Source: Intoshia linei (taxonomy: Eukaryota; Orthonectida; Rhopaluridae). From it: 25,658 bases of DNA. The notes beneath the pieces are model-generated. The model saw nothing but the letters and a program-made list of their open reading frames with translations, had not been told where the DNA came from and made no database searches. The DNA is taken from assembly GCA_001642005.1 (NCBI GenBank), contig LWCA01000492.1, positions 1 to 25,658 of the forward strand, written 5' to 3'. The translations under genes and the position numbers were made by a program. Below are positions 10,642 to 22,400 of this stretch, one piece after another (position 1 is the first letter of the stretch; every line of letters begins with the position of its first letter).

Positions 10642-11049
10642 TCAATCATTTATTAATATTACAGAAATTAATACAATTTTATGTTTTAATGTTTGTTTAT
10701 CTGTATGATAAAATATACATACTTTGCGTGCAAGTGTGGTTCTAATAGTAAATCCCTTAAAATATAATTTTGTTAGCAAATTGTTAATAATTTCAGATAA
10801 TACGCAAATCGTAATGTATGTGTGTATTTTCGTATTAATCCTTTTCATACACTCTGTAATATAATAAAATAATTCGTCTATTACCTCTAACTTATAATTA
10901 TAAGTAATAATAATAATTATTTTTAATATACATACAACATAATATACGCATTTTATTGCAATATAGAATAAAAATAAAAGGTTTGAATCCATGTTGGTAA
11001 CATCTTGATTATAATTATAATGTAAGCGATACGTTGTAATGCCTTTCAT
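10642..11049 (-). CDS. Unrecognised 135-residue ORF, hypothetical
   Basis: Uninterrupted ATG-to-stop frame on the minus strand, convergent with the PGM2-like gene and starting 12 bp from a pogo-like MITE. Residues about 22-50 form a strongly hydrophobic stretch (LLFLFYIAIK, then IIIIIT) that could be one or two membrane segments. The rest is rich in Ile, Thr and Lys. I recognise no family. A frame this long is improbable by chance in DNA this AT-rich, but low-complexity stretches here do produce open frames of over 100 codons (for example 4211-4528 inside a repeat). It may be a lineage-specific gene or an accident. Confidence 0.25.
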   Translation of the reverse strand: MKGITTYRLHYNYNQDVTNMDSNLLFLFYIAIKCVYYVVCILKIIIIITYNYKLEVIDELFYYITECMKRINTKIHTYITICVLSEIINNLLTKLYFKGFTIRTTLARKVCIFYHTDKQTLKHKIVLISVILIND

Positions 11050-11061
11050 TGATTAGGAATA

Positions 11062-11610
11062 CAGTCTAAGTCCTTATTAACGGAATTTAAAATTCTGTAA
11101 TTCCGTTAATATGGAATTTTCCCATATTAACACCTTTGTTAACGGAATTTAATTTTTTTAAATAAAAACAATATATATTATGGTCATATTTCAATTTATT
11201 ATGAGTTTTTGAATAATACATGACGAAGTAATATACACAAGTGAAAAATTTTTAAATTTTAAATTATTTACAGATATAAAATAAAGTTAAAAATGATATT
11301 TTCACAATGATAATAATTATTTCTAATTAACGCCGTCTAATTTAATATCTATTAAAAGTTTCATAAAAAATATAACAAATTAACTTCTAATTTGTAAAAA
11401 AATTAGTTTATACTTATGATAGTCACTAAAAATAGATTATAGAGCTTTAGAGATAAAATTTCTATTAACGGAATATTTGGTTACAATTTGGAATGGTTTA
11501 TACAAATTCGTTAAGAAAAAATAAATAATTCAAAATTCCGTTTAAATAGAACTTTGCCGCTAAAATGGAATTTCCACTAACAAAAATTTTGTTAATAAGA
11601 ACGTAGATTG
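11062..11610. mobile_element. Pogo/Tc1-like MITE, 549 bp
   Basis: Ends CAGTCTAAGTCCTTATTAAC and GTTAATAAGAACGTAGATTG are inverted copies, and TA flanks both sides (11060-11061, 11611-11612). ATTAACGGAATT-type words recur in both orientations near each end, like sub-terminal binding sites. No transposase. A second, longer and interrupted copy lies at 20741-22315. Confidence 0.8.
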
Positions 11611-11744
11611 TATTAGTATATTATATTAATTATATATGCATACGGGTAGAAAAAATTTCAATATGTATTATTTTTAAACTTATATAATTATGAAATAATG
11701 TCTAGATTAATATTTTTTGTATATTTTAATTAGAAATAACTGTA

Positions 11745-12925
11745 TTAGTTGTGATTTTTTGTAAAATTCAAAGACTTTATTTTTAAAAAAACGGTAATCT
11801 GGATTTCGACCGTAAAGATGCAAGTTTGTGATATTGTGATTTATGGTAATACTCAGGATTTTAAAAACCGTCCCAGAATTTGTGTTTTATAAAATTTTAG
11901 AATTCTTTTCATTTAAAAAAAAGTAATTTGGTTTTTGGCCCTGAAGGTTTAAATTTTTGAGAATAACATTTTTCGTGTACTTTAATGGGAAATATCAGTA
12001 TTAGGCGTTAATTTTTTTAAATTTTGGGAACCTTTCCATTAAAAAGAACAATGTAATAGGTGGTTTTAACCGTAAAGATGCAAATACAGTGTGTACCAAT
12101 TTAAAACAGTGCACTTAAAAATAATAATTATAATTGTAAACATTAGATAATTCTTGAGTGCTAATTGAATTAATACTGTTAATGATATTGGTTTTTACGG
12201 ATTCTATATTTAAAGGGTAATTTTTATAAATTTTAGATTTTTTTGTTCCCACAAATAAAAATCACATGGCGTTAGATCAGGAGACTTTGGTGAATATTAT
12301 TTTTTCGTCGAATTTTTGATTTAACCAATTCATGAATATTATGATATTAATGAAGTATGGCAAGTTTTAAACTCGATTAATAGCTCGTCAAGAAATATTC
12401 TTTCACTCGTGGTTAACATTTCAAAAAATTGAACTAACAAAATATGAACTTGTTTTTATACAGTTGATTTGTTATTTATTTCGTCAGTGCACTCATAATA
12501 TGAAATGTTTTAACAAGTGCACTGTTCTAAATGATACACCCTGTATATGAAGTCGCGATTTATGGTAATGCTCATAATTTTAAAAACCGATCCAGAATTT
12601 TAGTCATAAAAAATTGTATAACTCTTTTCGTTCAAAAAAAGGTCATATGGGGTTTTTACCTTAAAGATGCAAGTTTCTGAAGTTACGATTTGTTTATGTT
12701 TATGCTTTTAAAAACTGTCCCAAAAATTGTATTTTATAAAACTTTGGAAGTCTGTTCATTATTATAAAAAATAGAGTAATTTGTGTTTTTGACTCTTAAG
12801 GTTTTAATTTCAGATAATTTAATCTTGAAGTTAGCGGTGCTGTATCAAAATTTGTGGTTTTTAATTCTAGGAGTCTTGATTTTTTAATTAAACCGTAACA
12901 CAGACATTCAATTTTATATACATGT
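11745..12925 (-). repeat. Modular dispersed repeat, copy E (six modules)
   Basis: Minus-strand copy. The anchor complementary to AGTCCTAGAATTTTA recurs near 11765, 11893, 12023, 12612, 12741 and 12868. Removing the 457-bp element at 12087-12543 plus one TA gives spacings of about 127-130 bp throughout. It ends in CCGTAACACAGACATTC, the complement of the shared start. Confidence 0.7.
12087..12543. mobile_element. Mariner-type MITE, 457 bp, inside repeat copy E
   Basis: About 30-bp inverted ends: CAGTGTGTACCAATTTAAAA plus AGTGCACTT on the left, and AAGTGCACTGTTCTAAATGA plus TACACCCTG on the right. TA flanks both sides (12085-12086, 12544-12545). Removing it restores a continuous repeat module. 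No intact transposase. Confidence 0.82.
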
Positions 12926-15900
12926 ATGTAAAATATTTCGAAAAATCCCCTCGAAAAGTAATTTGTGATTTGACTGAGAGGTTTTTAAAAAAAGTATTGG
13001 AAAAAGGATATTTTTTCATGAGGGCTTGAAATGGTATTTTTGATTAAATTTTATTAGTGGTGGGATTTTTGAAATAGTAAATTTTAAATAGTATAATATA
13101 ATCATATTTTTATAGTAATAACAAACATAAATCAAATACAGGTATGTCTCAATTTTTTTTAAATTTTTGGGGGAAATTTAATTCCCGGAATTTTTTCCCG
13201 GTACAATCACTATAGCAACCAATATGATAATATCTATATTGTTGCATTTAATATAATTTTCACTATAAAATTAAACTTAAATCTACACTTGTATAACTAT
13301 ACAATAAATATCGCTGATTGAGTAATTACAAAACTTTCAAAATAATATGAAGCATAAATGAATGATAATTATTTCATTTCCGATATTTAAAGTGCGTTTA
13401 AAATGTTATTGCATTTAGTAAAAAGTGACAATAATTTTTGGATTTATCAATAAAATCAATAATTTTTAAATTAAAATGACACAAATGTAATTTATATTTT
13501 TTAATTGATTTAATTTTACAAATTAAATTATTTGGTTTTATACTTAATAAACCATTGAAATTTTTTTTGAATGATAATGATTTTTACCCTATTGAAAAAT
13601 AAAAAACAAATAAAAGTAAATATAATAATGATGTAAATGTATATAAAATAAAAGCTAAACACATTAAAACGTAAATATTAAATTTAACATATTCAAATAT
13701 TTTTGACTAATATTAATATTCAAATCTTTCAATTGAGATTTTAATTATAAATTTATCGAAGCATGTAATATTTAATTTAATTGAAAATTCTAGAAACTGT
13801 ATTCCAATATCCGAGTTGCAAAATAAACTAAACTCATCCAAGTAGAATTTTGGTTAGATTCATGAAATCACACGACTGCTCAAAATTTTTCAGGCGTTAA
13901 AATTTAACTTAAATGTGTATGTTAAAATTAAAATATACATTGAGTGGGATTATGTAAATGTGTGATATTATTGTCATAAAAATGGTAATTAAAACGAATA
14001 AAAAATAAGCTTAATCATAGTTAAGTAAAATTTGAAATTAAACAAATAATAATTGAAAAAAGCATTGTATTAAAATGAGATCACAAACAAAAGTTAAAAG
14101 TACTCAACAATAGAAAAAATACCAATAAATGGAAATTTTAACAATTAAAACACATTTCTGGCAGGCTGGTTCTTTGTAAAAATTAAATGGTTGCAATGCA
14201 AGTGTAAATTAAAGATTAGTGATCATTATCATTGATAAAGGGATTAAAATCGGTAGACTTAAATCTCAAGTAGATTTGACACTTGAGATTGTTGAGATAA
14301 TACATGTCCCGGTAAGTCGAGTGTTTTTCAAGATTTTGGATAAATTGTACCAAATTGAATAGATAAATTGAAAAATTTAGATTGGAGCAAAAAACAAAAT
14401 CTATAAATAAAAATATAAAAATAAATGTGTCAAATCAACTATAAATAAATATTTTAATGAGCATTGTTTAGTTATTTACAAATACCTGAAAAGAATGAAT
14501 AAATATATAAATATTCATTATTTTCTACAAAAAGGTCGATTGATAAAATTTAAACGTTTTTATTACATGTAACAATAAAAACATGCATGACACAGAATTT
14601 TATATAATTAATTTAGAAAAGTGAATATACCAATTGTAATAAAACAAAAACATGTAAATAAAAACGGAATCATATGAATAAGTTATTGATGACTGTATCA
14701 CTTTATAACAATACAAAAAGTATAACATTGAATAAATGAAATACATTGTATACTATTATAATAGTTTCACTTTTTTGAAAATCTAAATTTTTGATATTCA
14801 AAACTGCAAATTTTACATTTTCACATCGCATGATACAAAATATTTTAAAAACTAAAGAGTAATTATGAAAATAATAAAAAAAATACAAGGTATATTTAAA
14901 TTATTATTACATTACAATAAAATATTTAAAAAGTTTCTAGTCTCATGTAAATTGCTAATTTCATTTACTGATATTCCCAAAAGATTGAAAAATCGCTTAA
15001 ACAAAAATTTATAAATTTAGACGCTTGGATATAATTATAAATTAATACGTCTATAGGGAGTTAATTTACTTGAATCTAATTTTGACTAACAAATATGCTG
15101 AATCATAAACTAACTTGAGCTTTTAAGATAACCTAAACATTTCATCAAATATTAATAATAAGCCAAATTGTAATGTACTATTTTTTTAGCTTTCTTAATA
15201 TTTTTTTTCTAAATTTATTCATATATTAACACTAAAATTACTTATCGATTCTTTCGACCGTTTTCCAATTATTTTGGTTTTAATTTTTATTTAATTAAAA
15301 GAGTAACATTTATGAATATAAATTAGTTTTGATTCAAATTTTAAAACAAAAAAATTCAATTGAAAATCACAATCTAAGATTTAGACTAAGTAATCAATTA
15401 AGTTTTTCTAAACGATTACACTTTTTATAAAATACAAAATGAATTAAAAAAATAAATTTAAAATGAACACATTTTTGTCTGGAAATTTCAATTTTGCTTT
15501 TAAATTCATAGGTAGGTGCGTTTTTATGAAATTGAGTTCAAGCATGCTGTAATATTTAAATTGACTGAAACAACGCACATTTCACTTTTATTTTAATAGA
15601 ATTTAATGTTTAATGTTGAAAAATGAAATTGCGTTAAAAATGGGATATATTTTTATAAATTGTTCAAATCATTTAACACAAATTCAAAAATTATTCAAAA
15701 ATCAATTAACTGTTGAAAAAATTTTGCGTTAAAAATGATATGAATTGAGATGAGTCATCAAATAAATTAACACAATGTTTTTTCATATTTTTATTTCAGT
15801 TCAATTTATTAGTTTTGATTTGATTTGATTTTTTTATTGTTTTATTTTACTTGTCAATTTAATTTTCTCATTTATCACAATTTAAAAGATAAAATTAAAA

Positions 15901-17081
15901 TAATAACTTAAATATATATATTTACGTACAATAATTCATAGTTAGTTTTATTGTATCAAACTGATTATAATTTTGGGCACTGTACGACATTTAAATTAAC
16001 TAAAATTGTTTCAGATAAAGAGATAATTACATGCTATTATCAAATTTTATAGTAATTAATAGCACTTGTAATTATGAATTTGTTTATTAGAAATGAAAAA
16101 ACCCCGACGGTTATTAACAAAAGTTTCAATTAATTTGATTAATATTGACGGTGTATTTATGACAAACAATTGCGATTAATGATAAAATTATGATAGGTTT
16201 TTAAAATTATTCACTTTTGCCCTTTAAGACAGTAGGTTAAAATCAATCTCATACACATGTCAAAATGTCGATGGGAAAATAGCCAAAAGCTATTGTTTCA
16301 CATTTTTTAAAAGTAGAAATGAATTAATTCCAATTCAAAATTTTAAATTTATCTAAACATTAGTTTATAAATTTTGGATTAGTTGTAAAAGTTTAACCTC
16401 AATTGTTCAAAAAAAATTATACCATTTGACACGTTTTTTGACATTTTAGAAACAAACTAAAATTTTATGACAGTCTACGTACAACCATATAATTACGCAA
16501 TTATGCGCACAACATCAATCACTATTGAGTGGTAAAATTTTAACTACTTTTAGCTATTGAAAACTTTTAGTCAAACTGACTCAATAGGTAAAACTTTGTT
16601 TATAAAATTCTAGACATCTCGACATGATATGTACCGATTGAACTCGAATTTAAAATAGCAACACAGTCTTGTACATTTTAATCAACTTAAATATTTGACC
16701 ATAATTTATTTCAAATTTTTATTCAAAAATTGTCTAAATTAATTAGGTGTATTAATTAAATATATTTGATTACACTAACTACCATACCTAAATGAATTTT
16801 AGATTTTGAAATTAATTACGAAGCGTCTTCTTAAAAATGTAGGCTGGTTTTATTGTATTATGTGCAACGTAGCAAGACACTAATCAAGCATAACAATGTT
16901 ACCATCAGACCAGTCTAATTGGAATGCATGGAATGTTATTACAAGAAAAGTATGAATAGACGCGCACAACTATTGGTCGTTCCATTTATACAAATACATT
17001 ATCTCGATTAGCAACAAGTACAATATACGCAATCTAATCAATCATACGTAGAATAACTGTAATCATTCAACTACGTAGTCT
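12926..17081. other. About 4 kb of AT-rich intergenic DNA upstream of the SoxB gene
   Basis: Very AT-rich, with no exon, RNA gene, transposon end or strong repeat that I can support. From about 16860 the sequence becomes less homopolymeric, consistent with the approach to the Sox promoter and first exon. Enhancers may lie here but cannot be recognised by eye. Confidence 0.5.
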
Positions 17082-17234
17082 ATGAAGCAATATTCAGCTC
17101 AATATAATGCATTAACAAACAATAGCACTAGTCCCGCCTATACAGCATTTCAACAACAAAACCTCAATACGATTTCATTATTTTACTATCTAAGCATATT
17201 GTGTTTGAATTTAATCATAATAGAAATTGGATAA
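17082..17234 (+). CDS. Upstream ORF (50 residues) in the likely Sox 5' leader
   Basis: ATG at 17082, stop at 17232-17234. The first 30 residues (MKQYSAQYNALTNN, then STSPAYTAFQQQ) are rich in Asn, Gln, Ser and Thr, like the Sox protein itself. It stops before the proposed leader splice donor and cannot join the Sox frame by that splice. It may be a regulatory uORF, an alternative N-terminal exon or chance. Confidence 0.25.
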   Translation: MKQYSAQYNALTNNSTSPAYTAFQQQNLNTISLFYYLSILCLNLIIIEIG

Positions 17235-17267
17235 ACCAACATTCAATATTCAATAACAAAAAAACGT

Positions 17268-17369
17268 GTAAGTAAATTAAAATTCTATTTTATTATTCCC
17301 TTGTTTATTTGGTCTATGAACCATTGTATAATGCAATGGGCAAATTTCATTGTTTGACGTGTTATTTAG
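17268..17369 (+). other. Candidate 5'UTR intron of the SoxB gene
   Basis: A consensus donor, ACGT|GTAAGTAAA, and an acceptor, GTTATTTAG, lie 102 nt apart and end 6 bp before the Sox ATG. An in-frame stop upstream of the donor means the splice does not extend the protein. Confidence 0.5.
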
Positions 17370-17375
17370 ATATCA

Positions 17376-18881
17376 ATGGATGGTCCTAAACACAAAAAGT
17401 TCAAAATTGCTGAAGAATTGAATCCTCAGTCATCTAATTATTTATTGTCTTTCTCTGGTGATTTACAAAATAATGATTTACGTCTTTTGAATAGACCTTC
17501 CTTACCAAATGAAACACACAATCAAAACGGATTTGTACCAAATTATGAAAATATGACATCAGACAGTTCTCAAGTTTGGACGAGACCAAGTTCTGATTTT
17601 ACAAATTGTTCTTCTTACACGGTAGAAGATGAATTAAAAAATCAAGTAAACACAAATTCGCACACTAACATTTCAAATGGTATTAAACAGTATAATATAC
17701 CAAATTCACAAGAAGGTCCACCAAGTTCATACAATGGGCACTTGGAAAATAATGTAAATAATGATAAAAAGGGTTTTAACCAATTTCCCTCCAACCAAAA
17801 TGAAACAACTTCAATTTTTGAAAATTACCCAAATACCATGAACGTAGGAATGAAATATCAAAATTATTCAAATGAAAAAATTGGTGCATCATGTGAAAAT
17901 TCGGAAATTAAACCAGAGTGTGATTTGACAGAGTCGACTTCAAATGCTGATACGGCGCCTTTATCTAAAAAGAATGATGACAGAGTCAAACGACCCATGA
18001 ATGCATTTATGGTTTGGAGTCGTGGACAAAGACGTCAAATGGCAGTAGAAAATCCTAAAATGCACAATTCGGAAATTAGTAAAAGACTCGGTGCAGTGTG
18101 GAAAAATTTATCTGATACTGAAAAGCACCCATTCATTGATGAAGCAAAACGGCTACGTGATCAACACATGAAGGATCATCCCGATTATAAATATAGACCC
18201 AGAAGAAAATCAAAAAACCTTTTAAAAAAGGATAAATATGGTATGAATATGATAAATCATCAAGTGGCAAATCATCAGCAAAATTGTAATCAAAATGGTC
18301 ACGCAGTACCAACCCAAATAAATTCTGTCGGTCGTTCAGATATATATGGAAAACAAATGGGCAATACATTTATGAATAATGGTATGGAAATTCCTCAAAA
18401 TAATTATTTATTTAATGGTATGAACCCTTTTGAACAACAAAACATGAATGTATCTCCCTACTCTTATCAACACATTAATAGCCAATTTCAACCAGTATCA
18501 ATGTATCAACAGATGCAACCTAATCAGACTATCAATAGTCACACAGACATTCACAATAGAATCCAAGGTCAAGAAATTAGAAATTTAAATTCTAATACTC
18601 GCATGTACGACCAAATGCCTTATTGTGGACCCAATACTCAATACCTCAACAATTATTCTCAGAATCCTAATTCTACAAATTTTATGCGACCTCAAAATTT
18701 AAATCAATTACCCAATATTTCTAATCATGAAATGACAAATTCCACTAGTGCCCACGATAAAAATAATTTTTCCTCCTCTCAAGTTCAAATGGGTCAAAAT
18801 TTAAACTTTAATTCAAACAGACTTTTTTCGGAAAACCATAATACAAATTCCACTGAATGTGATTCTAAAAGAAGTATATAA
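17376..18881 (+). CDS. SoxB-group HMG-box transcription factor, single coding exon
   Basis: Nuclear DNA-binding developmental regulator. The HMG box spans residues 203 to about 281: [18 protein letters not shown], then [13 protein letters not shown] and [11 protein letters not shown]. The following [11 protein letters not shown] is the tail typical of SoxB (Sox1/2/3, SoxNeuro) proteins. An uninterrupted coding exon also fits SoxB. The 202-residue N-terminal arm is much longer than the few tens of residues in Sox2-like proteins, and both flanks are low-complexity, rich in Asn, Gln, Ser and Met. The box has Gln (RRQMA) where relatives usually have Lys. ATG 17376 is the first Met in frame. The gene is convergent with MPDU1. 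Group assignment is from recalled motifs; SoxB1 versus SoxB2 is not decided. Confidence 0.93.
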   Translation: MDGPKHKKFKIAEELNPQSSNYLLSFSGDLQNNDLRLLNRPSLPNETHNQNGFVPNYENMTSDSSQVWTRPSSDFTNCSSYTVEDELKNQVNTNSHTNISNGIKQYNIPNSQEGPPSSYNGHLENNVNNDKKGFNQFPSNQNETTSIFENYPNTMNVGMKYQNYSNEKIGASCENSEIKPECDLTESTSNADTAPLSKKNDDRVKRPMNAFMVWSRGQRRQMAVENPKMHNSEISKRLGAVWKNLSDTEKHPFIDEAKRLRDQHMKDHPDYKYRPRRKSKNLLKKDKYGMNMINHQVANHQQNCNQNGHAVPTQINSVGRSDIYGKQMGNTFMNNGMEIPQNNYLFNGMNPFEQQNMNVSPYSYQHINSQFQPVSMYQQMQPNQTINSHTDIHNRIQGQEIRNLNSNTRMYDQMPYCGPNTQYLNNYSQNPNSTNFMRPQNLNQLPNISNHEMTNSTSAHDKNNFSSSQVQMGQNLNFNSNRLFSENHNTNSTECDSKRSI

Positions 18882-18915
18882 TTACTAATATAAATACAAA
18901 TTGTCCAAATACAAA

Positions 18916-18921
18916 AATAAA
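18916..18921 (+). promoter_or_regulatory. Candidate polyadenylation signal of the SoxB gene
   Basis: AATAAA 35 nt downstream of the Sox stop codon, implying a short 3'UTR. Positional evidence only. Confidence 0.4.
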
Positions 18922-19418
18922 CGTTTATATTTATTAATTGATTCCATTTTTAAAATGAATCACTGCGGGTAGCTGCGAAGCTGACCTGGATACTGAAGTT
19001 TTTATAGAGTCAATTTTGTATTTAATTAATGTCATTTATTGACATGATTTTTTTTTGTAAATTTTTAATTTTTCTCAGGAAAATTACATTTTATATTTAT
19101 CAATGAATTTACAATTTAACAATTAAGCACGTTTCATTTATCCCAACTTTTTATTTTACACTTGTTCAACGTTTTATTCATGGTCTAAGACGTGATTAAA
19201 TATTCGGCACACCAAAGCAAAATTTCTCAATGATTGTGATCGTTAATTAATCTAGTACAAAAGAAGCCTAAATGTTTTTCCTTAGTATGATTCAACTTCC
19301 CTCTAGTCATTGAATTGAAATTTGGACAACTAATTCGAATCAAACATTTAAATATTTTGCTCCAAGGAATACTATTAACAATTATAATTTTAATGTAAAA
19401 TAATTAGTTTGTTTTCCA
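18922..19418. other. Convergent intergenic region between the SoxB gene and MPDU1
   Basis: Contains both 3' flanks. The only feature I notice is a GC-richer patch at about 18960-19000 with AGCTGCGAAGCTG, which can form a small hairpin. No clear poly(A) signal for MPDU1 was found here. Confidence 0.4.
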
Positions 19419-22400
19419 TCAGGATTTTTTGTTCCAATAATGTATTATTTGATAAAATAACATTCCATTGCAAAAACTTAACACTGTTACATTTATCAGG
19501 TATAAAGTATCGATATTATCACACAGTACAGTGATAAATCGCACAAATGATCCAATGAAAATAAGTCCTGTTGTAATCGCAGATAAATTTCCAGTTGATT
19601 TGTTGTTAAAATTTAAATAAATTTGTATCAACTAAAAAATACATAATTAAAAAATGGGTTATTAATTATAAATACAACGCAATAGTAAAATTTGATATAT
19701 TCGTTATAAAAAAAAACCATGAAATTTAAATTAAAAAAATAAAGTACCATTTAACATTGTGCGTTAATTTTTAATTTAAAATTTCAATTTAATTATATTA
19801 AAATTACCCTTGCTAAACTTGCTGTGACAATGGAAGATGCTTGTAAAGTTATGACCAGTATTTCTGGTAATACGGCAATATAATTGTACAAATTAAAAAA
19901 TACTGTAAAGATTGATGAAATTATTATTGTTTTGGAGATTGGCAGTCGGTAGTAACAAATTAAAAGAAAAACTATTACATTTTGGATTAAAATAAAAACA
20001 GATTCTCCAAATATTCTAAAAATATGAATTTCAAAGATATTTTAGAATATTAAAGAATTATCAAAATTTCAGATGAGGAACCCAACACTATACATTATTT
20101 GCTTTGTGGAATAGTCACACCTTAACCTACCAAAGGTAAGTTACCGCACGATAACTTCTTTGATCATCATTTTAAAATCATTTTAAAATGTCAAATATAA
20201 CTATTTGACGGGTAAAGTCTTGGATTCCAGACCCGTGCACGATGTATTATATATTTAATTTAATTTTTAAGTTTTGTTAACTATTTCTGTTTATTTCAAT
20301 TTTTTTAAAATTTGATAACCGGGTATCCAGCTTTATTAACACTAAATTAATGATTAATGCAAGCTCTACTTGTTAAAAAAATGAAAAACTGCTTAAAGAG
20401 AAACATTTTTGAAACGATACTGTCAAGTTTTATCCCTAAAGAATTGATAAAAATAATTATACCTTTATATGATTAAGATAATACAAATGTCTAAAGTCGA
20501 CACTAATTGTGATCACATTTTATGTACATTTTTGTATATTGGTTTGTCAACATTTTAAAAGTTACATAAATCAGCCTCAGTGGTTGCAAACTTATCAAAA
20601 TGCCCGTAGGGGACATTAATGTAATAGATGAGAAATTTTACTTAAATCTTGAAGCAATTTTTTTTAAAATCTCACTATATATTTATTCATGTTATAATAC
20701 ATTTACGTGATATTTTCAAAACTCGCTATTAAGCGTAATACAGTCTAAGTCAGTAATTTCCAACTATGTGGGTATTTACCCACAAGTGGGTAATTTCACA
20801 TTTTTCATGGGTAATCGCGAAATTTAATGAAAAATAGGATTTTTTTTATTTTTTTGCGCGCATGCACAGTAATGTATAAAATATAATTTTGACATTGAAA
20901 AAAATAAAAAAAAATTCCCTTTTTTTTTTTTTAAATAAAATCAGCCCTATAAGATAAATAAATGATTTTATTATTTTATAAAATTAGTTTTTTAAAAAAT
21001 TTATATGGCTTATTCTAAAAACCTGACCATCCAATATGCAGTTAAAACATATTGTGGGTAAGTATAATTGTACTCTAATATGGGTAATCTAGTAAAAAAG
21101 GTTAAGAAACACTGGTCTAAGTCCTTATTAACGGTTTCCTTTTTAATTCCGTTAATATGATATTTTACCCATATTAACACACTTGTTAACGGAATTTAAT
21201 TTTTTAATTAAAAACTATTAAATGGTAATATTTCTTTTATTTTGAGTTTTTTAATAATACATGACAATGTAATATACACAAAACATTATCAATGGGTCCG
21301 TATAGACTCCTTGGTCAACAGCAGTTTTTTTAGGGTCCTTGAAAAGTTTTAAACTATTTACAGAAATAAAATAAAGTTAAAAATGATGTTTCTGCACTGA
21401 TATTAATATTTTCTAATTAACGCCATCTAACTGAATATCTATTAAAAATTTGATAAAAAACCTGGTATTTTATACAGGGCTGTTCAATAAATTAGCATGA
21501 TTGTTAAACTTTTGACCCATATAAGATGAGATGGACATTAATCTGATGAATTTTAATTTTATTGATGAATAACATCGAGTGATCACTACCAAAAGGATGT
21601 TAGTGAAAAAGTGCGTATTAAAAAATTCACATCATGGAGAGAAATTATAAAACGTGGATGCAATAATCAAAAATAAAACTTTAATCGTTGTTGAATTATA
21701 ATTTTTTGCATTCTTAGGTATATTATTATTTCTAAAAATATTTAAATTTTTATCATTCAGTATGGGTAAAAGACAAGACATTTCTTCAAAAAAAAGACAC
21801 CATAATCGTTATACTGCAAACTTCTAATTGGATACAAAAAAAAGTAGCTGATGTAAACGGTGTGTCTCAGTCAGTAGTATCTATGTTAAAAAAAATCTTT
21901 GGAAGGATATCATCATATTTCTACTTCAAAAAGGAATAATTGTGGGAGACAAAATCCACTAATAAAAAAACCGATAGAATAATAGTGAAAACTTCTCTGA
22001 GATCTTTTAAAATTATTTGTAAACTTACCCCATTTTTATTGTTTCATATTTCATTTTATGAATTAAAATTATTATAAATTAATTAAATTTGTTAGTTTTA
22101 ACATAATTTTTTGAGTAAAGATTTTTTTGTGCGACTCGTGTAATAATTTTTTTTCACATTTGGCCCGCCAAGCAAATTGAATCTGACACCCCTGTTCTAG
22201 AGCTTTAGAGATAAAATTTTTATTAACGGAATTTTTGGTTCATACAAATTCGTTAAGAAAAAATACATAATTCTAGATTTCGCTAACAAAAATTGTGTTA
22301 ATAAGGATTTGACTGTATTTAAAAATTTTATTTCACGTAAATGGCTAAAGTAGACTGAAAACAGGTTTTGGAAGAGTGAACGAATGAACCATTCACATTG

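Larger units (their letters stand above)
20741..22315. mobile_element. Pogo/Tc1-like element, interrupted copy (1575 bp with insertions)
   Basis: Left end CAGTCTAAGT, resumed after a MITE as CCTTATTAACGG; right end GTGTTAATAAGGATTTGACTG. TA flanks both sides (20739-20740, 22316-22317). The remaining segments match the 11062-11610 copy along its length, including the internal words AATAATACATGAC, AAATAAAGTTAAAAATGAT and GAGCTTTAGAGATAAAAT. The interruptions are a hAT MITE and a composite Tc1/hAT block. Confidence 0.8.

Noticed and set aside
14703-14888. 61-codon minus-strand ORF
   Set aside because: Low-complexity, AT-driven composition with no splice context or recognisable family.
18133-18369. 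78-codon minus-strand ORF
   Set aside because: Antisense shadow of the Sox HMG-box region.
20577-20740. A further hAT left end (CAGTGGTTGCAAAC)
   Set aside because: No inverted partner or 8-bp duplication found nearby.
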